From a virus: a stretch of 23,113 nt of DNA. This document shows positions 8,063 through 14,864 of this stretch, one piece after another (the first letter of the stretch is position 1; every line of letters begins with the position of its first letter). The stretch spans positions 1 through 23,113 of the IMG/VR virus record IMGVR_UViG_3300042197_004161; one strand, given 5' to 3'. A model generated the notes under the pieces. The model had not been told where the DNA came from. It made no database searches and worked only from the letters and a program-made list of their open reading frames with translations. The translations under genes and the position numbers were made by a program.

Positions 8063-8090
8063 ATCCTCCCTGTTATGTAGCAGGGAGGAT
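8063..8090 (-). terminator. Intrinsic terminator whose stem contains the next gene's ribosome binding site
   Basis: On the minus strand a perfect 10-bp stem (ATCCTCCCTG / CAGGGAGGAT) with an 8-nt loop is followed by five more T residues and then ATG at 8057. The 3' arm carries AGGGAGGA, an excellent Shine-Dalgarno at 7 nt. The hairpin would both end upstream transcription and mask initiation of the 194-residue gene on read-through RNA. Confidence 0.8.
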
Positions 8091-8107
8091 CCAAGAGTCA
8101 CATCAAA

Positions 8108-8665
8108 TCAAGATGTGTAGTTTTCCACAATGCCCAAGCTGAGAATGTTCTGCTGTTGGCTGGTGTTGGCCAGCTGACCGCGGGTTCCTGACTTGATTTC
8201 AGTGCCTTCGTCGGTGAAGAAGTTCACTGCTACTCGCACCGGTGGTGTTGAGTAGTCCAGAGCAAACTTGTTGGTAAGCTTGCTGATGCGCACCAGGCTG
8301 GAGTCATCCAAGCTGTAGCTGATAGTCATGTTGCCTTCGCTTAAAGCACTGTCGGCTTCATTAGACAATGTGCAAACACCTTGATTGCCGTTGGTATCTT
8401 GCACCAGATACTTGATCGTGCCTTTTTGGCGCACGATCCAACCGTCAGCTTCGCTTTGACCAGCGATGAATACACGTACTTTGACCACAGGGTATGTTGC
8501 TGTTGCAACACCACCGCCGTCGCCTTCGCCGCCCACTACGCCGGCATATTCTGTTGTGGTAGCAGGATCAAAGCCTGTGGGAACCACAGGTGCTTCAAGT
8601 GCTGACCACGGATTGAAACCAATGTCTTTGGTTGTTGTTTTTTTGATTTTTAACGGACGTCCCAT
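8108..8665 (-). CDS. Probable virion-associated protein of unknown function
   Basis: 185 residues. Clear TAGGAG 9 nt before the ATG. The N-terminus is a basic stretch MGRPLKIKKTTTKDIGFN, a form I recall among uncharacterised proteins of aquatic T4-like phages. It is followed by a Gly/Glu linker at about 43-56 (GGEGDGGGV). Residues about 60-110 (VRVFIAGQSEADGWIVRQKG and KYLVQDTNGNQGVCTL) look like a compact beta domain. The rest (ISKLTNKFALDYST, then IVENYTS) is also beta-like. No catalytic motif is seen. Placement between adhesin and fibre genes, with its own late-promoter-like box and an 80-nt leader, suggests a highly expressed late structural or head-decoration protein. That is inference. 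Confidence 0.85.
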   Translation of the reverse strand: MGRPLKIKKTTTKDIGFNPWSALEAPVVPTGFDPATTTEYAGVVGGEGDGGGVATATYPVVKVRVFIAGQSEADGWIVRQKGTIKYLVQDTNGNQGVCTLSNEADSALSEGNMTISYSLDDSSLVRISKLTNKFALDYSTPPVRVAVNFFTDEGTEIKSGTRGQLANTSQQQNILSLGIVENYTS

Positions 8666-8692
8666 TTGTTTTCTCCTATCTAGAAGTCCAAT

Positions 8693-8707
8693 CCGGTTTC
8701 TAACCGG
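8693..8707 (-). promoter_or_regulatory. Leader hairpin, 6-bp perfect stem
   Basis: CCGGTT / AACCGG with a 3-nt loop, lying 28 nt before the ATG at 8665 and just upstream of TAGGAG. It is not followed by a T-tract, so it is more likely an mRNA leader structure than a terminator. Confidence 0.5.
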
Positions 8708-8731
8708 TACGCGGGGGGTTAGACCGCATAA

Positions 8732-8746
8732 AACGCAGAGTGCGTT
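8732..8746 (-). promoter_or_regulatory. Hairpin at the predicted mRNA 5' end (or weak terminator)
   Basis: AACGCA / TGCGTT with loop CTC, followed on the minus strand by TTAT. If the CATAAATA box at 8752..8759 is used with T4 spacing, transcription would begin at about 8746, the first base of this stem. Alternatively it is a short terminator for the 218-residue gene. Confidence 0.45.
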
Positions 8747-8751
8747 ATGAG

Positions 8752-8759
8752 TATTTATG
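8752..8759 (-). promoter_or_regulatory. Late-promoter-like box CATAAATA
   Basis: One mismatch to the T4 late box TATAAATA. It overlaps the TAA stop of the 218-residue gene (8755..8757) and precedes the ~80-nt leader of the 185-residue gene. Confidence 0.5.
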
Positions 8760-9411
8760 GAGAGGGGGTGGTTTGCCAGCTCTTGCTATAATTATAGGCC
8801 CATACCGGCTGCGATACTGTGTTGCTCTGATATTCAAAATTGCTGTTGTCGCTGGTGGTCTGTTCAGTCATTTCGCAATAGAACAAATGCGACGAAAAGG
8901 TGTTTTGAGCACCGCCTGCAACAGCCGCTCCTTGTATGACGTAGGTAGCACGCACTGTCTGATAGAAGCCCCATGCTTCGCGATTGCCTAGATCGGTATG
9001 AGTGTAGCCAGCGTATATAATTCCAAAACTATTGAAGCTGTTGCTGTTTTGTTGGCGCACTACATTCCAGCGGCCCGTGATCACGATGCGGCACTGTGAG
9101 GCTGGATATAACACACTGTCGTCGTCCACGTAATCAGTAAGATCGTTGCCTATCACAGCAATGGGCCAGTTTTGGGCTTGTACGCGCAGCACGCCGCCCG
9201 ACAGCGGCCCGGGCTGTCGGCTGGGACTACCATAAAAATATTCCGACTTGGTTTCCTGATTGGGGTAGCCCAAGCTCAAACCAAACGTTGCGCCATCATT
9301 GTAGCCGGGTCGGCTCAACAGCCATGAACCTTGTGAGGTCACTGACAGTCCATTTGCCACTGTGAGCTCTGCGGTACCAGAATACCCGGGTGGTGTAAAA
9401 AAATCAGTCAT
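8755..9411 (-). CDS. Unrecognised protein, probable virion component
   Basis: 218 residues, no family recognised. It starts MTDFFTPPGYSGTAELTVAN and is rich in Ser, Thr, Tyr, Asn and Gly, with few charged residues, like extracellular beta-sheet proteins. Features include a run of PSRQPGPLSGG at about 83-93, an acidic turn DYVDDDS near 112-118, and GRWNVVRQQ at about 133-141. There is no repeat, signal peptide or membrane segment. It follows the third LamG gene by 18 nt. The ATG lacks a Shine-Dalgarno, but TTAAATAC ends 3 nt ahead, as in two other genes here. Position among adhesins suggests a receptor-binding or fibre accessory protein; this is context only. Confidence 0.8.
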   Translation of the reverse strand: MTDFFTPPGYSGTAELTVANGLSVTSQGSWLLSRPGYNDGATFGLSLGYPNQETKSEYFYGSPSRQPGPLSGGVLRVQAQNWPIAVIGNDLTDYVDDDSVLYPASQCRIVITGRWNVVRQQNSNSFNSFGIIYAGYTHTDLGNREAWGFYQTVRATYVIQGAAVAGGAQNTFSSHLFYCEMTEQTTSDNSNFEYQSNTVSQPVWAYNYSKSWQTTPSP

Positions 9412-9415
9412 GCTG

Positions 9416-9423
9416 TATTTAAC
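9416..9423 (-). promoter_or_regulatory. Weak late-promoter-like box (GTTAAATA)
   Basis: Two mismatches to TATAAATA. It sits 4 nt before the ATG at 9411, the same geometry as the boxes before 14792 and 18987. No ribosome binding site is seen. Support comes mainly from that shared layout. Confidence 0.35.
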
Positions 9424-9429
9424 GCATCA

Positions 9430-10149
9430 TCACAGGCTGTAGAGTGATCGATCGTTGTTGAAATTAGTGGTGATTTCAGCGGTGCTCAACGCTCTATTGT
9501 AAAGTCTCACGATGCCAATTCTGCCGGCAAAGAAACTACTGGTTCCCGATAGACTGCCAAGATATAACGGCACTGCCAGATTATTGATACTGCCAAGGGT
9601 ATGCGAATTAGTTCGTATTTTGGTACCATTGTCATAGGTATAAAGTTCTTGTGGACTACGTGAAAGTACATACACACGTTGATACCACTCGTTTGCGAGC
9701 ATAGCCGATTGCGTATTTTGCACACCTGTAGATCCACTGGCCCACCAAGGATAGTTCACTGTGCCAAAAGTTCTTGTCACAGCATAACTCAAGTCTGAAA
9801 AATTATTAAATGGTCCCTTTGATAGTATGTACTGATTGCCATCCTGCAGTCCTGGACTAAACCATATTTCAATACTATAACTACCACTACCTGGTTCTAG
9901 TAAAGCATTGTCTGGCACACTAATATAAGCATTGGTAGTAGGAAAGTTAAACAAGAAGTAAGGCGAAGTCCATGACACATTGGTCATGGTGCCATCTTGA
10001 TTGTTGCCGCTGAGATCATACACAGTGGTTCCAGATTCTGGATAACTGTTTACATCACTGGGATCGTACCACAACACCAACCCATCGGTCACTGGTCCGG
10101 ATTGAGCCGGCTTCACATTGTTCATTATTGATTGCATTATGCCAGTCAT
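9430..10149 (-). CDS. LamG-fold (concanavalin A-like) adhesin, copy 3
   Basis: 239 residues. Begins MTGIMQSIMNNVKPAQSGP, then VTDGLVLWYDPSDVNSYPES, and has YDLSGNNQDGTMTN, YSIEIWFSPG and, near the end, IGIVRLYNRALSTAEITTNF. These are the standard landmarks of LamG-type jelly-roll domains (Laminin_G_3 class), which bind carbohydrates or mediate adhesion. The domain occupies nearly the whole protein, so this is a stand-alone adhesin. Its ATG overlaps the TGA of the 29-codon mini-gene (ATGA), implying coupled translation; TAGG is about 10 nt upstream. Paralogous to the genes at 10250..10990 and 10987..11700. Confidence 0.9.
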   Translation of the reverse strand: MTGIMQSIMNNVKPAQSGPVTDGLVLWYDPSDVNSYPESGTTVYDLSGNNQDGTMTNVSWTSPYFLFNFPTTNAYISVPDNALLEPGSGSYSIEIWFSPGLQDGNQYILSKGPFNNFSDLSYAVTRTFGTVNYPWWASGSTGVQNTQSAMLANEWYQRVYVLSRSPQELYTYDNGTKIRTNSHTLGSINNLAVPLYLGSLSGTSSFFAGRIGIVRLYNRALSTAEITTNFNNDRSLYSL

Positions 10150-10235
10150 GCTGCGAACCTAGCTTGAGATTCACAATCCTGTGGCATAGTTTTTCTCGTA
10201 GTGGACACTTGATTACAAAATAATAAATTAGCCAT
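10146..10235 (-). CDS. 29-codon mini-gene between LamG genes
   Basis: Encodes MANLLFCNQVSTTRKTMPQD followed by CESQARFAA. AGAGGA lies 8 nt before the ATG, a better ribosome binding site than those of its neighbours. The stop overlaps the ATG of the third LamG gene as ATGA. It fills the only gap in the LamG cluster. Two Cys residues are present, and no membrane segment. It matches nothing I recognise. It could be a short functional peptide, a leader that loads ribosomes for the downstream gene, or the residue of a deleted gene. The initiation signals are clear; that the peptide has a function is not. Confidence 0.6.
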   Translation of the reverse strand: MANLLFCNQVSTTRKTMPQDCESQARFAA

Positions 10236-10249
10236 ACTGTATTCCTCTA

Positions 10250-10990
10250 TTATGACAAACCATAAGTGGCACGCATGACATTGAAATTTTGTAGGATTTG
10301 GATAGATGTGAGTGCTGTATTGTAGATCAGGCTTTGGCCTATCTGCCCGTTCATGGGATAACTGCCATTGGGGTTGGTACCACCAGCTGTGTACGCACTG
10401 ATGCCGATATAGCAATTCTGATTGTTGGCCATGAGTCCTGTGGTGGTATCAGTGGTAGAAGCCACCTGCTCACCGTCTACATAGAGAAATATTGTGTCCA
10501 AGGCCACGCTACGCACAACCACAGCATTGTGCCACGATCCATTGCAGAGATTGGTGCTGCCGGCCACGGATTTGCTGTTTGGTCCACTTGAGCCCATGTC
10601 AGCCACGAGGACGCCACTGGTGATATTCAAGTACATCCTGTAGTTCCATGGATAACCCACTGAGGTCTCTTTAGAGAACAGCATCTGATAGGTAGAAGTA
10701 GAGGATGATTTGAACCAAGAACTCAGGGTAAATGTTTCCGCACTCAAGTATTGTCCGGTGTTGATGTATCTGTTGTTGGTGGCACCGTTGAAGCCAAAAC
10801 TGGGTGCCCGTGCTGTGCTGTAAGTCACCCCGTTGACCAATGTTGTGGTGTAACCATTGGGGCTGAGATCGTAGGCCGAAGTTCCCGAGCCGGGATAACT
10901 GGCTGTGAGTTGGGGTTCCAGTCTCAGTTGCAGGCCATTTGTGATGATCTGCCCGGGCTGGGCAGATACAGCGTTCATAACTCCTGTCAT
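10250..10990 (-). CDS. LamG-fold adhesin, copy 2
   Basis: 246 residues. The start MTGVMNAVSAQPGQIITNGL is close to that of copy 3. YDLSPNGYTTTLVNG, FTLSSWFKSSSTSTYQMLFS, YVDGEQVASTTD and, at the end, IGQSLIYNTALTSIQILQNF identify a single LamG/Laminin_G_3 domain. The ATG overlaps the preceding stop as ATGA, so translation is probably coupled to copy 1. Likely a carbohydrate-binding accessory subunit at the tail tip or on the head surface; the family is solid and the location is inferred. Confidence 0.9.
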   Translation of the reverse strand: MTGVMNAVSAQPGQIITNGLQLRLEPQLTASYPGSGTSAYDLSPNGYTTTLVNGVTYSTARAPSFGFNGATNNRYINTGQYLSAETFTLSSWFKSSSTSTYQMLFSKETSVGYPWNYRMYLNITSGVLVADMGSSGPNSKSVAGSTNLCNGSWHNAVVVRSVALDTIFLYVDGEQVASTTDTTTGLMANNQNCYIGISAYTAGGTNPNGSYPMNGQIGQSLIYNTALTSIQILQNFNVMRATYGLS

Positions 10991-11700
10991 AATCCGTAAC
11001 GATCCTTTATGGCATTGAAGTTTTGAGCCACTTGGGGTGCGGACAGCACAGTGCTGTAGATCCTAAAGATGCTGACTTTGCCATCTAGTGTTACGGGACC
11101 ACTCTGTGGTCTAGGGTTTACTTGATAAAGATCGAGGGGAGCTGCTTGTGGTACATTGGCCGGTGTGCCAGTGTATACAGAAGTAGTCACAGAACTACCA
11201 TTGATGTATAATGCACTGCCCGTGGAACCTATGGTGGCAACTACTTGCTGCCAAGCACCTGTGGCGGGTGTAGTACTATAAGTAAGCCCCGTACCAGTGC
11301 CAGTTCCAAATCTATAGGTATATCCAGTGGTGGTCAGGAATCCCAGGTATCCATCGCTGGTTGTTGCACGTTTACTAAACAGCATGTTGGGACCAGCCGC
11401 ATTGACAGTGTCGAGATTGAACCAAGTCTCTATGGTGATTTCTGACATTGAATCCAGACTGGCCGCATCTGCGACGCTGAACCAGTCGCCATCACCGGGC
11501 ACTAGATCAAAATAACCACCGCTGGCTGCGTTCCACGCCGGCGTGCCCTGCAATGCAGCATCGTTGCTGTTGCCTGAAGTGTCCAACCAATCACCTGATC
11601 CTGAATAACCAGCAGCATCCAAGTTCAACACCAGATCCGCAGTCACTATCTGGAGATCATAGACAGAGACTCCTTTGAGAGTGATGCCTTCTATACGCAT
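10987..11700 (-). CDS. LamG-fold adhesin, copy 1
   Basis: 237 residues from the ATG at 11700. I prefer this to the in-frame TTG at 11703, because the ATG overlaps the preceding TGA (TGATG) and GGAG lies about 8 nt before it. The N-terminus MRIEGITLKGVSVYDLQIVT differs from copies 2 and 3. The LamG landmarks follow: LVLNLDAAGYSGSGDWLDTS, ITIETWFNLDTVN, ALYINGSSVTTSV, and VSIFRIYSTVLSAPQVAQNF. It is the most proximal of three tandem paralogues downstream of the 1030-residue fibre, and may be an adhesin assembled with it. Confidence 0.9.
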   Translation of the reverse strand: MRIEGITLKGVSVYDLQIVTADLVLNLDAAGYSGSGDWLDTSGNSNDAALQGTPAWNAASGGYFDLVPGDGDWFSVADAASLDSMSEITIETWFNLDTVNAAGPNMLFSKRATTSDGYLGFLTTTGYTYRFGTGTGTGLTYSTTPATGAWQQVVATIGSTGSALYINGSSVTTSVYTGTPANVPQAAPLDLYQVNPRPQSGPVTLDGKVSIFRIYSTVLSAPQVAQNFNAIKDRYGL

Positions 11701-14700
11701 CAATACACTCCGGTACCGTTGATGAACCAGGTATCTGATGCCACCTTCATCACTGTGGCCATGCCATATGTGCCTACCACCCTGTTGCCGGCAGAGTTGC
11801 TACCGGCCATGTACAGTGTCACCCCCGAATCGGCATTGACCAACACGTTGCCTGCGGCCTGTACCACCAAGGTAAACGCTGTGCCTGTGGGGAACGCCAC
11901 ATTGGCATTGGCAGGGATCAATAATGCGAGATTGCCAGCTGTGGTCGAGTAGAAGTGCTTGCCGCTGTCTGCGAGAGCAGCAGTGGTATTAGCACCAAGA
12001 GATACCTGGGGAATCTCACGATACCCGATGCTGTAACCGTTGACATTAGCTGAAATATTACCGGTCAGCGTGATATCATTGGCAGTGACAGTACCGTTGG
12101 CAAATGCGGTGTTACCAGTGTTGTCAAAGGTCCAGGTATAACTACCAGCCACTAGTTCTACGTTGGCACTAGTGCCGGTGATATTGCCTGTGAGGCTGAC
12201 ATTGCCGATAAAGTTGGCTGCTGTGATATTGCCGGTGGTAGAAATTGTGTTAGATCCAAACGCCGCTAAGAATGTAGACACGTTGCTGTCGCTGTAGCTG
12301 GCCGGCAGGCCTGTAAGCAAACTACCGTCGCCTATGAAATAACCCGCTGTAACATTGCCTGAGCCCGAGATGTTGCCGCCCGCAGGCAGGTTCAAGTCGC
12401 CCAAGGTATCAAAGGTCCAGGTTCGAGCAGTGCCGGCCACATTGCTTTGGATCACGAGATTGGCGTCGCTCTTCAGTCGCGTGGCTGTGATGTTGCCAGG
12501 AACAGTCAAATTACCAGTGTTGTCAAACGTCCAGTTATAAACATTTCCGCCCTCGGCTGTTTGGATGTTTAGATTGCCACGACCAACTGGCACCCTGATT
12601 TCAGGCTCGGCGCCGCTTCGGAATATCTCTAACCAGTTGCCTCCGATCTCTTGGTCATAAAAGCCCAGGCCGCCCGACGAACCTAGATAAATCGAGTTGG
12701 CATTGCCGGTGGTGGTGTTGAGACTGACCAGAGCTAGGGTATCATCGATGGTTCGTATAGCACCTTCACCAACGGGCAGTGTAAGCTCACCATATGCACC
12801 AGCTGAACCAAAGGTCCAAACATGGGTGTTGGCTGCGATTTGCACATTGGGATCCTGTCCTGCCGGCAGTTTCACATAGCTGTTCTCACCGCCCAGGAAT
12901 AGGTCAGCACTGGAGTTGTCTTGTGTGCCACCAGCACGTATGTGTATGTGTCCGGGTGCTGTGGGATCAAGGATGACATACTGATCTGTACCCGTTAAAT
13001 TCTCGTCGGGTATCAATTCTAAAGTAGTATATCCGTTGCCGTCACCTGACGAATTGGCCACGGTGTTGATCTGGCTCACAGCCGATGCACTAACATTGCC
13101 CATACGGATGTTGCCCGGGGCAGTCAGCACGCTGTCGGCACCAAAGGTCCAGGACCAGTTGTTGCCAGAAATGTCGGCGTCGGTGGTGATGGTTGCTGGG
13201 TATCCAAGAGGTGTGTCAATCCTGAAGTAAGGCGTGCCCGCACCGGGTTCGTCACCTATGATGGTGTTGCCAGCGAACCGGATGTAGTTGGGCGCGGTGA
13301 GGTCACCGTTGGTATCAAACAACCACTGCTTAACGGAACCATCCACATTGGTACGGACACCAAAGTTGGCCACTGTGCTGATACCGCTGTCCACAGAGTT
13401 GTTGAGTTGTATCAAAGTATTGCTGGCGGGCTGGGCGCGGAGAACCAAGGTGCTGGCACCGGCTGTACCAGTGATGTCGCCAGCTGTTGTGATGTCACCC
13501 GGAGCAGTCAGGGTGCCATCTGCACCAAACTCCCAGCTTTTCTGGGTGTTATCGTAGTCGGTGATGATCGAAATAGGATCAGTGGTGCTGAGATTTCGCA
13601 AGGAAACCACATCGTTACCAGTGATACGAACGTCGTCGGTGGTCACTACTCGGAAGTCCAAAGCCTGTATGTCAACTTGGCTGTTGGCAGCACTGATAAC
13701 AAGGTCTTGACCGTCGGGCGGTGACATCGTGGTATCTGTGAACGTGATGTTGCCGGTGGAAGAAATCCCTGTGAGCAGGCTACCGTCTCCGATAAAGTAA
13801 TTGGCAGTGATGTTGCCTGTGGTGGAAATTACGTTGGAGCCAAATGATGCCAGAAATCCAGCGACATTGGCGTTGCCATATTGGGAAAGATTTGCATCAG
13901 CAGGTGTGTAAGTAAACACTCCCGAAGTGTTGTTGTAACTCAAGCTACCGTTGCCAGACGGGCTGGCGGTAGTAACCGACAAATTGCCTAATGTAATAAA
14001 GCTTGGGGCACCGGTTATGTTAGCCCATGCAACGTTGCTGATTTGAGCACCGTCTCCAATGATATAGTTGGCGGTGATGTTGCCTGTGGTGGTTATGGTG
14101 GTGGCGCTGTCATTTGACAACAATGGCTCGCCAGCCAATGTGAGAGTGTTGCCGGGGGCAACACTAAGCGGCACGCCACCTATGTAGATTGTGTTACTGG
14201 CCACCCAAAGGCTGTTCCACTGATTGGTGGCATTGCCCAGATTCCAGGTAGTGTTGGCACTGGGCATGATATTGCCAGCAATGCCCGAGGACAGCAGATT
14301 GATAACATTGGCATCACCATAGGAAGTGCTGCCTGCTATCGTGATATTGGCCACAAGGCCATTAAAACTAGAAACAGTTACACCTGCACCTTGGAAATTC
14401 AAAAGCGTTGTTCTTGGTACTATCACAGTGCCGTCTTGTGCAGTTGGCAGATACACAGGACCAATGCGCACTGATTCCAACGGCGTGGGTGTTGGTGTCA
14501 GCACAGTTTCGCTGACTGTGGCCACATCAGACACCACCGGTGGTGCATCATTGGCCACTGCGGGATCTTCGGTCACGGCGGCCGGTGCTGTATCTATAGA
14601 GCTCAAAGGTATTACAACAGGCGTGCTTGTGACTGGCAGTGGTGCTGGTGCACGATCTATTTCCGACAAAGGTATCGGAGTCACATTCAACGGAACGTCA

Positions 14701-14792
14701 ATGGGAGCAGGTTGTCGTTTGATCTGCGATCTTGGTACCACAGGAGTGGTTGTGGTGTTGGTATCTACTGGTGGTGGTTGTTGTGTGGCCAT
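11700..14792 (-). CDS. Large fibre-like virion protein with proline-rich N-terminus and conserved C-terminal domain
   Basis: 1030 residues from the ATG at 14792. An in-frame TTG at 14816 would add 8 residues but lies at the foot of the terminator hairpin. Residues 1-110 are Pro/Thr-rich, with a 21-residue repeat (PRSQIKRQPAPI, PLSEIDRAPAPL, PLSSIDTAPAAV). Then come GN-rich fibre segments, including two GDGSLLTG modules. Between about 420 and 890 there are seven motifs of the form W-x-F-[GD]-x-x-G-x-L-x-x-P, for example WEFGADGTLTAPG. The last ~105 residues (ALADSGKHFYSTTAGN, then IPANANVAFPTGTAFT, and KVASDTWFINGTGVY) match a widespread phage fibre C-terminal domain. Neither start has a Shine-Dalgarno; AATAAATA sits 4 nt before the ATG. 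First gene after the capsid terminator. Confidence 0.87.
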   Translation of the reverse strand: MATQQPPPVDTNTTTTPVVPRSQIKRQPAPIDVPLNVTPIPLSEIDRAPAPLPVTSTPVVIPLSSIDTAPAAVTEDPAVANDAPPVVSDVATVSETVLTPTPTPLESVRIGPVYLPTAQDGTVIVPRTTLLNFQGAGVTVSSFNGLVANITIAGSTSYGDANVINLLSSGIAGNIMPSANTTWNLGNATNQWNSLWVASNTIYIGGVPLSVAPGNTLTLAGEPLLSNDSATTITTTGNITANYIIGDGAQISNVAWANITGAPSFITLGNLSVTTASPSGNGSLSYNNTSGVFTYTPADANLSQYGNANVAGFLASFGSNVISTTGNITANYFIGDGSLLTGISSTGNITFTDTTMSPPDGQDLVISAANSQVDIQALDFRVVTTDDVRITGNDVVSLRNLSTTDPISIITDYDNTQKSWEFGADGTLTAPGDITTAGDITGTAGASTLVLRAQPASNTLIQLNNSVDSGISTVANFGVRTNVDGSVKQWLFDTNGDLTAPNYIRFAGNTIIGDEPGAGTPYFRIDTPLGYPATITTDADISGNNWSWTFGADSVLTAPGNIRMGNVSASAVSQINTVANSSGDGNGYTTLELIPDENLTGTDQYVILDPTAPGHIHIRAGGTQDNSSADLFLGGENSYVKLPAGQDPNVQIAANTHVWTFGSAGAYGELTLPVGEGAIRTIDDTLALVSLNTTTGNANSIYLGSSGGLGFYDQEIGGNWLEIFRSGAEPEIRVPVGRGNLNIQTAEGGNVYNWTFDNTGNLTVPGNITATRLKSDANLVIQSNVAGTARTWTFDTLGDLNLPAGGNISGSGNVTAGYFIGDGSLLTGLPASYSDSNVSTFLAAFGSNTISTTGNITAANFIGNVSLTGNITGTSANVELVAGSYTWTFDNTGNTAFANGTVTANDITLTGNISANVNGYSIGYREIPQVSLGANTTAALADSGKHFYSTTAGNLALLIPANANVAFPTGTAFTLVVQAAGNVLVNADSGVTLYMAGSNSAGNRVVGTYGMATVMKVASDTWFINGTGVY

Positions 14793-14796
14793 ACCG

Positions 14797-14804
14797 TATT
14801 TATT
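14797..14804 (-). promoter_or_regulatory. Late-promoter-like box AATAAATA
   Basis: One mismatch to TATAAATA, just downstream of the terminator that ends the capsid gene and 4 nt before the ATG at 14792. T4 spacing would place the transcript start at or next to the A of the ATG, making the mRNA leaderless. Confidence 0.55.
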
Positions 14805-14817
14805 TTTTATGGCCAAA

Positions 14818-14843
14818 AAGAAAGGGCCTTGCGGCCCTTTCTT
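14818..14843 (-). terminator. Strong intrinsic terminator after the major capsid gene
   Basis: Perfect 11-bp stem (AAGAAAGGGCC / GGCCCTTTCTT) with a GCAA tetraloop. On the minus strand it is followed by TTT, extending the TT of the stem. It begins 21 nt after the gp23 stop. The opposite strand lacks a usable T-tract, so it acts in the direction of the genes. Confidence 0.9.
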
Positions 14844-14864
14844 GTTCCATGGGAACAGCGTCGA

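Noticed and set aside
10146-10415. 89-residue frame extending the 29-codon mini-gene upstream
   Set aside because: The upstream part overlaps the second LamG gene in another frame. Only the internal ATG at 10235 has a ribosome binding site.
11701-11703. TTG start at 11703 for the first LamG gene
   Set aside because: The adjacent ATG at 11700 overlaps the previous TGA in the common TGATG coupling pattern, so the rarer TTG is unnecessary.
1-14792. Possible diversity-generating retroelement acting on the fibre and adhesin genes
   Set aside because: No reverse transcriptase, no template repeat and no A-to-N biased variable repeat were seen. The repeats found are tandem duplications.
14793-14816. 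TTG start at 14816 for the 1030-residue fibre
   Set aside because: It would add 8 residues encoded by the terminator foot and the promoter-like box, has no Shine-Dalgarno, and an ATG is available at 14792.
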